From positions 1 through 9,880 of the forward strand of contig QMZD01000038.1 in NCBI GenBank assembly GCA_003662985.1: a stretch of DNA of 9,880 nt. The letters run 5' to 3'. The stretch comes from Archaeoglobales archaeon (GTDB lineage Archaea; Halobacteriota; Archaeoglobi; Archaeoglobales; Archaeoglobaceae). Under the pieces are notes generated by a model. The model had not been told where the DNA came from. It worked only from the letters and a program-made list of their open reading frames with translations, and did no database searches. The position numbers and the translations under genes were made by a program. Of the stretch, positions 5,760 through 9,880 are shown piece after piece (the stretch's first letter is position 1; each line of letters starts with the position of its first letter).

Positions 5760-6698
5760 ATGAGACTTCTTTCACTCGGTCTTGGAAAAAAGGGGTGCAG
5801 AATTGTCGGGTTGCTAAACAGAAACGGAGAAAGGATTAACGATATAAACCTTTTTAAATGCTATGCAATCCATAGAGAGTTACCTTTCCTGAGTGCGATC
5901 GATTTACCAGAATCAAACAAATTCACAGCCTGGCTTGATGACGAGGCTGCAAGGAGTGTGATCAATACCATATTCTCCCGAAACGAATTTTTCGAGGCAT
6001 CACTTTTAATAACCGAGTTAATGGATGATTATGGATTCAACTTCGCTTTAAGAATAGGAGAGGAACTTATGTCCCTCTCCGAGGATCCAGTGATGATTCT
6101 AGCAATTCTCCCTTATCTAGAGGTGGGTTCGAATTACGAGGAGATCAGAAGAAGACTCAAGCTCCTTAACGAATCTTCCCATTTCTTGATCCTTTTTGAA
6201 GACAGGGAAAATCTTGATCGGATGATTCTCAATTCGATGAACATGATGGCCCTTGTTGGAGAGATAGATCTAAAAAAGAAGATTTCTGGTGAGGTCGTTA
6301 TCGATACGAGCGATGTTTTCAACTCCCTTATGAAAAAAGGTCTTTCTAGCGTTGGATTTTCATCAACTGAAATTAAAAAGAGTTTCCTTGATAAACTTGC
6401 TTTTTGGAGAGAGGAGGAGCCCGCAAAAAGAAAGTCTGACAGAATGGTTAAGCTTCTAAGAAGAGCAATAGAGGAGAACTTGAGTGCGAGATGTGACCTC
6501 TCAACTGCAAAAAGTGTACTCGTCCTTTTTGAGGGAGACCCCGGTAACATAACAATGGATGGTATGTTCTCATGTCTTACCCTTGTAAACCAAAAATTCC
6601 CACGAATCGAGCTGAGATATGGTGACTATCCCGTGCCCGGTTCCAGAAATTTAAAAGCAATGATTCTTTTTTCGGGTATGACCGGATTTAAGTACTGA
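5760..6698 (+). CDS. Divergent FtsZ/tubulin-fold protein, probably not GTP-binding
   Basis: A 312-residue protein with no signal peptide or membrane segment. By reading, it follows the FtsZ order. LLSLGLGKKGCRIVGLL (3-19) resembles strand 1 and the T1 loop. CYAIHRELPFL (34-44) sits where FtsZ has its AINTD stretch. RRLKLLNESSHFLILFEDRENLDRM (131-155) matches the segment before the FtsZ 'IPND' stretch. ISGEVVIDTSDVFNSLMKKGLSSVGFSS (175-202) matches the T7-loop and following strand region. The end (AKSVLVLFEGDPGNITMDGMF..., 250-308) matches the C-terminal domain 'VLVNITGGPDLTLEE' through 'VTVIATG'. The tubulin signature GGGTGTG is absent: the expected place (about 83-100) reads LITELMDDYGFNFALRIG. 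The T7 aspartates appear kept (D182, D185). Start: a TTG at 5736 lies against the TATA box and is excluded if that promoter is real; ATG 5760 fits leaderless transcription. Function unknown; a regulator or partner of real FtsZ is a guess. Confidence 0.68.
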   Translation: MRLLSLGLGKKGCRIVGLLNRNGERINDINLFKCYAIHRELPFLSAIDLPESNKFTAWLDDEAARSVINTIFSRNEFFEASLLITELMDDYGFNFALRIGEELMSLSEDPVMILAILPYLEVGSNYEEIRRRLKLLNESSHFLILFEDRENLDRMILNSMNMMALVGEIDLKKKISGEVVIDTSDVFNSLMKKGLSSVGFSSTEIKKSFLDKLAFWREEEPAKRKSDRMVKLLRRAIEENLSARCDLSTAKSVLVLFEGDPGNITMDGMFSCLTLVNQKFPRIELRYGDYPVPGSRNLKAMILFSGMTGFKY

Positions 6699-6740
6699 TT
6701 TAAATTAAATTTAAATTAAGTTATATAATAAAATAAAAAT
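6699..6740. terminator. Convergent AT-rich terminator region
   Basis: The 42 bases between the stop codons of the FtsZ-like gene and methionine aminopeptidase are almost pure A/T. The plus strand begins with an 11-base tandem duplication (TTTAAATTAAA at 6699-6709, TTTAAATTAAG at 6710-6720). The minus strand has ATTTTTATTTTATTATAT, a T-rich run suited to archaeal termination. It probably stops transcripts from both sides. Confidence 0.5.
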
Positions 6741-7628
6741 CTAAGTAACTACCCTCGCCCCGTTTTCTTCAACGATAAGTGTGTGTTCCGCCTGCGAAAC
6801 TAGACCTTTCTCAATCTCTGCCAGCACCGGATAGTCCCTCAGTATTCCTTCCCTAACGAGCTTACTCATAATTATGTTCGGTGCCTTTTTAAGCCATCTT
6901 TTGGCGAAGGGGAGAGTTTTGTATTTCTCTACCTCTTTAAGAATTTCTCTTTCTTGTTTCATCCTCACGGGTCTTTTAGCAATGACTGAATAGATCTCGG
7001 TTTCTCCCCTCTCGCTAACTTTTCCAACGCCCGTTGTTGCGAAAGGTTCAATCGCTATGACCATACCTTCTTCTAACTTAACTCCCCTGTTAGTCTTGTA
7101 GTTGAAGATTGTTGGGGGCGCATGGGTCAAGTATGGTAGAAGACCGTGTCCCGTAAGATTTACGATGGGTTTGAAACCCATATCCCTTATTTCTCTTTCA
7201 ATCGCCTCACCTATTGCAGACGTGTCCGCTCCTGCATAAACCTCATTGATTGCACTCTCTAAGGCTTTTTCAGCAGCTAAAACTAGGTCTTCATTGTCTC
7301 CTAGATCTATCGTTATAGCAGTATCAGCGATTATTCCATCGATATGGGCTCCTATGTCAAGCTTAACAACATCCCCTTCCTTGAAGACCCTATCATCATC
7401 CTTTTTAGGCGTAAAATGAGCTGCATCGCTATTTATCGAAATGTTGCATGGGAAAGCTGGTTCAGCTCCGAGTTCTCTAATTCTATTCTCAACGAATTCA
7501 GCGATTTCGAGGAGTTTGATGTTGGGTTTTATAAGGGGTTTCACCTCTTGCTTAACTTGCTTCAGAATCTCCCCAGCCTTTATCGTTTTCTCATGAACCT
7601 CTTCTACTTCATCCACGACTTCATCCAT
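6741..7628 (-). CDS. map: Methionine aminopeptidase, type II
   Basis: A 295-residue M24 metallopeptidase that removes the initiator methionine from nascent proteins. The five metal ligands are visible: D91 in KLDIGAHIDG, D102 in IADTAIT, H161 in LTGHGLLPY, E194 in AIEPFA and E281 in SQAEHTLIV. Substrate-site histidines H71 (DAAHFTP) and H169 (LTHAPP) are also present. The insert between E194 and E281 (about 205-270) with helices KRWLKKAP...NIIMSKLVREG is the mark of type II enzymes, as in Pyrococcus and eukaryotic MetAP2. Length is normal for archaeal forms. The ATG at 7628 follows GGAGGGAT at a spacing of 9 bases; no other in-frame start is nearby. It is last in a minus-strand row behind a small membrane ORF and another M24 peptidase, with 31 bases between it and the small ORF. 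Confidence 0.96.
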   Translation of the reverse strand: MDEVVDEVEEVHEKTIKAGEILKQVKQEVKPLIKPNIKLLEIAEFVENRIRELGAEPAFPCNISINSDAAHFTPKKDDDRVFKEGDVVKLDIGAHIDGIIADTAITIDLGDNEDLVLAAEKALESAINEVYAGADTSAIGEAIEREIRDMGFKPIVNLTGHGLLPYLTHAPPTIFNYKTNRGVKLEEGMVIAIEPFATTGVGKVSERGETEIYSVIAKRPVRMKQEREILKEVEKYKTLPFAKRWLKKAPNIIMSKLVREGILRDYPVLAEIEKGLVSQAEHTLIVEENGARVVT

Positions 7629-7659
7629 ACTTCTGAAATCCCTCCGGAAGTTTAAAAAT

Positions 7660-7860
7660 CTAACTCAGAATTGAAACAACATTGTAAAGGAGATTGGCAG
7701 AACTCACAGCAGGAGTGGTAAAGCCAAGAACGCTGATCTGAGAGGAACGAATCAAAGCACCTAACACTCCAGCTTGGGATGTAAAAAGCGAGATAAGAAA
7801 AGCGAGTAGAGTAAATACGTATTCGCTTATTGCCATTAAAATCCAACTCTTAAAATTCAA
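7660..7860 (-). CDS. Small hydrophobic protein, hypothetical
   Basis: An ORF of 58-66 residues between the two M24 peptidase genes on the same strand. From ATG 7836 it reads MAISEYVFTLLAFLISLFTS, a clear membrane helix, followed by a second moderately hydrophobic half (AGVLGALIRSS..., VSSANLLYNVVSILS). The 66-residue form uses TTG at 7860. The frame stays open back to the TAG stop of the upstream gene, and a CTG (7878) directly behind that TAG would give LKIAAELNFKSWIL. No strong ribosome site marks any of these starts. I do not recognise a family. It fills a gap of about 250 bases that would otherwise be empty in a tight gene row, and its composition is membrane-protein-like, which is the main reason to accept it. 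Confidence 0.4.
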   Translation of the reverse strand: MNFKSWILMAISEYVFTLLAFLISLFTSQAGVLGALIRSSQISVLGFTTPAVSSANLLYNVVSILS

Positions 7861-7878
7861 CTCAGCTGCAATTTTCAG

Positions 7879-8988
7879 CTACAATTTTACCCAATCGTCA
7901 TACTTCGTCAGAACTTCGCATTCATTAGCCTTGACAACGACGGTGTCCTCAACCCTGACACCACCGACTTTACGATAGTAAAGCCCCGGCTCAACTGTGA
8001 AGACCATCCCCTTCTTTATCACGTCCTCGTTTTCGAAAATCCTTGGCTCTTCATGGACTTCAAGCCCTACTCCATGCCCGGTCGAATGTATAAAACCCTC
8101 ACCACTCTTGCTTTTGATGGTCTTATATCCCCTCTCCTCCAAAATATCGCAAACGGTGTGATGAATTTCCTTTGCTATAATTCCATCCCTGATCTTCGAA
8201 ATCGCGGCATTCTTTGCCTCTATAACCGCCTCAAGCATATCCTCAATTTCAGGATTTTTTTCCAGCAAAACGGTCCGTGTAAAATCGGAGTAGTATCCGC
8301 TCTCTTTGTTTTTTGGAAAGATGTCGATGATCACATGATCCTCTATCCTTCCCCTCCCTATATCATGGGGATCAGCGCTAAGCATCCCGCTGGAAACGAT
8401 CGTCTCTTCAGCGATGAAACCTGCTTTGAAGAGGAAAAGTTCGATCTCGTTCCTTACCTCTTCACAAGATTTTGCTTTCCTCAATAGTTTTAAAGCATGT
8501 TCAAAGGATTTTATTACTGCATCACTTGTCTTCTTTATTTCTTTCACCTCTTCTCTCCTCTTAACAGCCCTCAGCTTCGAAAAGGGGTTTTCTATAACTT
8601 CCACATCCATTCTCTCTCTAAAGTAAAAAGAGAGGAACGATGGAAAGTCATAGGGAACAAGAATCTTTCTCCCACCATGGGTTCTTATCAGCTCAAAAAG
8701 GGTTTGACAGAGTGCCTCTGAGGGATTCTTCCTCTCCTCCAGTATCTCATAGAAACCTAAATCCTTTAGAGATGCGATCTCCTTTACTTTGCTTTCCCTC
8801 TCAGCCCTCCTCTTCTCCATTTCATGTACGACGAGTAAATCGGTGCCATCATCGCCGATCATATAAAAGGCTGGATCTGGAATTTTGAAGCCCGTAGCGT
8901 AGAAAAAGTTCGCATTCTTGCTGGAAGCGTAGATTACAAAAAACTGAGCATCATGCTGTCTGAGAATCTCAGGAATCATGTTTTTCAC
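7879..8988 (-). CDS. M24 family Xaa-Pro peptidase (PepQ/PepP-like)
   Basis: A 369-residue cytoplasmic metallopeptidase of the creatinase/prolidase fold, likely cutting Xaa-Pro bonds in peptides. Residues 1-140 form the N-terminal creatinase-like domain; FSKLRAVKRREEVKEIKKTSD (136-156) is the usual linker to the catalytic domain. Metal ligands are D222 (VIIDIFPK), D235 (YYSDFTRT), H305 (HSTGHGVGLEVHEEP), E333 (TVEPGLYY) and E347 (VRVEDTVV); H312 is the second conserved histidine. All are present and the length is typical. Whether it is a dipeptidase or an aminopeptidase cannot be decided from sequence alone. The start is either GTG 8988 or ATG 8979; a TATA-like CTTTAAGA at about 9002-9009 would suit a leaderless ATG 8979. 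It is probably transcribed with the small membrane ORF and map downstream. Confidence 0.92.
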   Translation of the reverse strand: MKNMIPEILRQHDAQFFVIYASSKNANFFYATGFKIPDPAFYMIGDDGTDLLVVHEMEKRRAERESKVKEIASLKDLGFYEILEERKNPSEALCQTLFELIRTHGGRKILVPYDFPSFLSFYFRERMDVEVIENPFSKLRAVKRREEVKEIKKTSDAVIKSFEHALKLLRKAKSCEEVRNEIELFLFKAGFIAEETIVSSGMLSADPHDIGRGRIEDHVIIDIFPKNKESGYYSDFTRTVLLEKNPEIEDMLEAVIEAKNAAISKIRDGIIAKEIHHTVCDILEERGYKTIKSKSGEGFIHSTGHGVGLEVHEEPRIFENEDVIKKGMVFTVEPGLYYRKVGGVRVEDTVVVKANECEVLTKYDDWVKL

Positions 8989-9089
8989 TCGTTCCCGATT
9001 CTTAAAGCTTTTTTGATTTGAGGTTAGCGAGTTTAAGATTTAAGATTCGATCTAATGCCCAAACTAAAGTCAGAGATTTAACCCTAAAG
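8989..9089 (-). promoter_or_regulatory. Intergenic region upstream of the M24 peptidase
   Basis: No gene is seen here. On the minus strand, AAAAAAGCTTTAAGAATC near 8998-9015 includes a TATA-like box for the peptidase gene. A 7-base tandem repeat TTTAAGA occurs on the plus strand around 9030-9045. I see nothing else. Confidence 0.3.
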
Positions 9090-9215
9090 TTAGTCTCTAC
9101 CTAAGCAGTCATGAAAGCGGTCAATTAAGTCGCTAAAACGGAGTCTAACGATCCTTCCATCAAAATATATTTCAAACTCTTCATCGCTTCCGATTTCAAT
9201 TTTACTTGCAGGGAT
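9090..9215 (-). pseudogene. In-frame continuation of the DVU0298-like gene behind its TAA stop
   Basis: Directly after the TAA at 9216-9218 the same frame stays open for 41 codons, to a TAA at 9090-9092. It reads IPASKIEIGSDEEFEIYFDG, then RIVRLRFSDLIDRFHDCLGRD. There is no ATG, GTG or TTG in it in this frame, so it is unlikely to be a separate gene. The pattern 'D-E-x-F-E-I-Y-x-D-G-R' followed by a short amphipathic helix resembles the C-terminal end I remember in related HEAT proteins. The likely explanations are a nonsense mutation, a sequencing error or stop readthrough. TAA is neither the selenocysteine nor the pyrrolysine codon. Confidence 0.5.
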
Positions 9216-9743
9216 TTAAGCTCTCAGCCCACATAATGTTACCAACGCGTAGGCCCTTATTACCACATCCCAGTGTTCGAGAAAAGGCGTCAACTCCTCA
9301 ATCGGATCTGGATAAGCATCTCTCATATTCTCAGCGGCTCTCCCTATTCCATATATCACATACTTCAATTCAACCTCTTCGTTCCTGAGAAGAGAGAGTA
9401 AGATGTTTTTGAATCCCTCAAAGGCAATAGGGGCATTTCTGCCGATTTCACCGATTGCAAGAGGTGCCCCTCTACAGTAAGCCCCAGATTCGTCCCTCAG
9501 ATGCCAGAACAATCTCCTGAGAATTTCCCTAACGAATTCAGCCTCATCTTCCTTTTCAAGCACACCACAAATTATTCCCAGAGCTTCGGCAGCGTAAAAA
9601 ACGAAAGGTTCTGATCCGTAAAGAAAGGAAATAATGGTCGAGGCCGTCCTCTTTTTTTTCTCAGCAGAGGCTACCTCATCATACATTCTCGCTTCGATGA
9701 GGCGTCTAAGGCCATTTTTGTCTATTTTATATGGTTTGGACAT
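9216..9743 (-). CDS. DVU0298-family HEAT-repeat protein, possibly cut short by an in-frame stop
   Basis: A 175-residue protein of paired helices. Residues 30-60 (KKRTASTIISFLYGSEPFVF, then YAAEALGIICGVL) are a HEAT-like repeat, and 78-102 (LFWHLRDESGAYC, then RGAPLAIGEIGR) is the strongly conserved stretch of the family first named in sulfate-reducing bacteria. Two more repeats follow (112-140 and 150-175). Such proteins are thought to act as scaffolds; no enzyme activity or partner is established that I know of. The frame also contains TTG 9755 (giving MVLTMSKP); I chose ATG 9743. The gene lies 33 bases behind the V4R-domain gene, probably in one operon. The protein stops at TAA 9216-9218 right after a helix (LVTLCGLRA), but the frame continues for 41 codons, so the full-length form may have been about 217 residues. 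Confidence 0.78.
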   Translation of the reverse strand: MSKPYKIDKNGLRRLIEARMYDEVASAEKKKRTASTIISFLYGSEPFVFYAAEALGIICGVLEKEDEAEFVREILRRLFWHLRDESGAYCRGAPLAIGEIGRNAPIAFEGFKNILLSLLRNEEVELKYVIYGIGRAAENMRDAYPDPIEELTPFLEHWDVVIRAYALVTLCGLRA

Positions 9744-9776
9744 AGTCAGAACCAATTTAATTTCTTAATCTCGCCT

Positions 9777-9880
9777 TCAAAGAGGGTTTATCTCAAAGAG
9801 GCAGTAATTGTCCCCTGTCCCCCAGCATTTTGTTTCTATTACCTCATGTCTCCTACCCGTGTTCTTAAAAAGTATCCCCT
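9777..9880 (-). CDS. V4R-domain protein, C-terminal end only
   Basis: A partial gene entering from the right edge. The last 33 residues are visible (reading frame starts at 9878) and end in TGA at 9777-9779. They read GILFKNTGRRHEVIETKCWG, then TGDNYCLFEINPL. The piece HEVIETKCWGTGDNYCLFEI fits the end of the V4R (4-vinyl reductase) domain, where 'E-x-K-C-x(2)-G-x-x-x-C-x-F-E-I' is the hallmark. V4R domains bind small hydrophobic or tetrapyrrole-related ligands and occur in BchJ and in archaeal regulators such as MsvR. Whether this protein carries a DNA-binding or another N-terminal domain lies outside the window. It is followed after 33 bases by the DVU0298-like gene on the same strand. Confidence 0.75.
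   Translation of the reverse strand, partial: GILFKNTGRRHEVIETKCWGTGDNYCLFEINPL

Noticed and set aside
6134..6550. Minus-strand 138-codon ORF opposite the FtsZ-like gene
   Set aside because: Serine- and leucine-rich shadow; the plus-strand frame has a promoter and a recognisable fold pattern.
7879..7881. TAG of the peptidase read as pyrrolysine
   Set aside because: TAG also ends rpl10e at the normal family end, and the peptidase is already of usual length, so TAG acts as a plain stop here.

Overview
The window looks like chromosomal DNA of a hyperthermophilic euryarchaeon, most likely of the Archaeoglobales (Archaeoglobus, Ferroglobus or Geoglobus type). This is an inference from gene content. 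It carries an archaeal ribosomal protein L10e, a short AglB/STT3 oligosaccharyltransferase, a small subunit of the archaeal phosphomevalonate dehydratase, a type II methionine aminopeptidase, a V4R-domain protein and a DVU0298-family HEAT protein. Signals are archaeal: AT-rich TATA boxes about 25 bases before leaderless starts, or GGTGAT/GGAGG ribosome sites. I see no tRNA, rRNA, CRISPR array, insertion sequence or phage gene.

Layout. Left block (1-2990, all minus strand): rpl10e with its own promoter and a hairpin/T-tract terminator, then the aglB-like gene, then about 275 bases with no ordinary gene but with an odd two-frame short ORF (2813-2958). Middle: a ribbon-helix-helix regulator (minus) is divergent from a plus-strand pair, the phosphomevalonate dehydratase small subunit overlapping a site-2 protease. 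A CoA-pyrophosphatase-like Nudix hydrolase follows, perhaps in the same unit. A 179-base gap with a strong TATA box leads to a plus-strand gene that I read as a divergent FtsZ/tubulin-fold protein. Right block (6741-9880, minus strand): a V4R-domain gene cut by the window edge, a DVU0298/HEAT gene, an M24 Xaa-Pro-type peptidase, a small membrane ORF and methionine aminopeptidase. The latter converges on the FtsZ-like gene across an AT-rich terminator region.

How the genes relate. Most are household functions: translation, N-terminal protein trimming (two M24 peptidases close together), N-glycosylation, isoprenoid precursor synthesis, intramembrane proteolysis and nucleotide clean-up. The V4R and DVU0298 genes are 33 bases apart and probably form one operon.

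Most worth a second look: (1) the FtsZ-like protein, which seems to have lost the glycine-rich GTP-binding T4 loop but kept the two aspartates of the catalytic T7 loop; (2) the DVU0298 gene, whose TAA stop is followed in frame by 41 further codons that look like a continuation of the protein; (3) a short minus-strand ORF pair joined exactly at a classical -1 slippery heptamer with a stem-loop just behind it; (4) a Nudix gene whose best ribosome site points to a CTG start. All family calls are from reading motifs; no database search was run.
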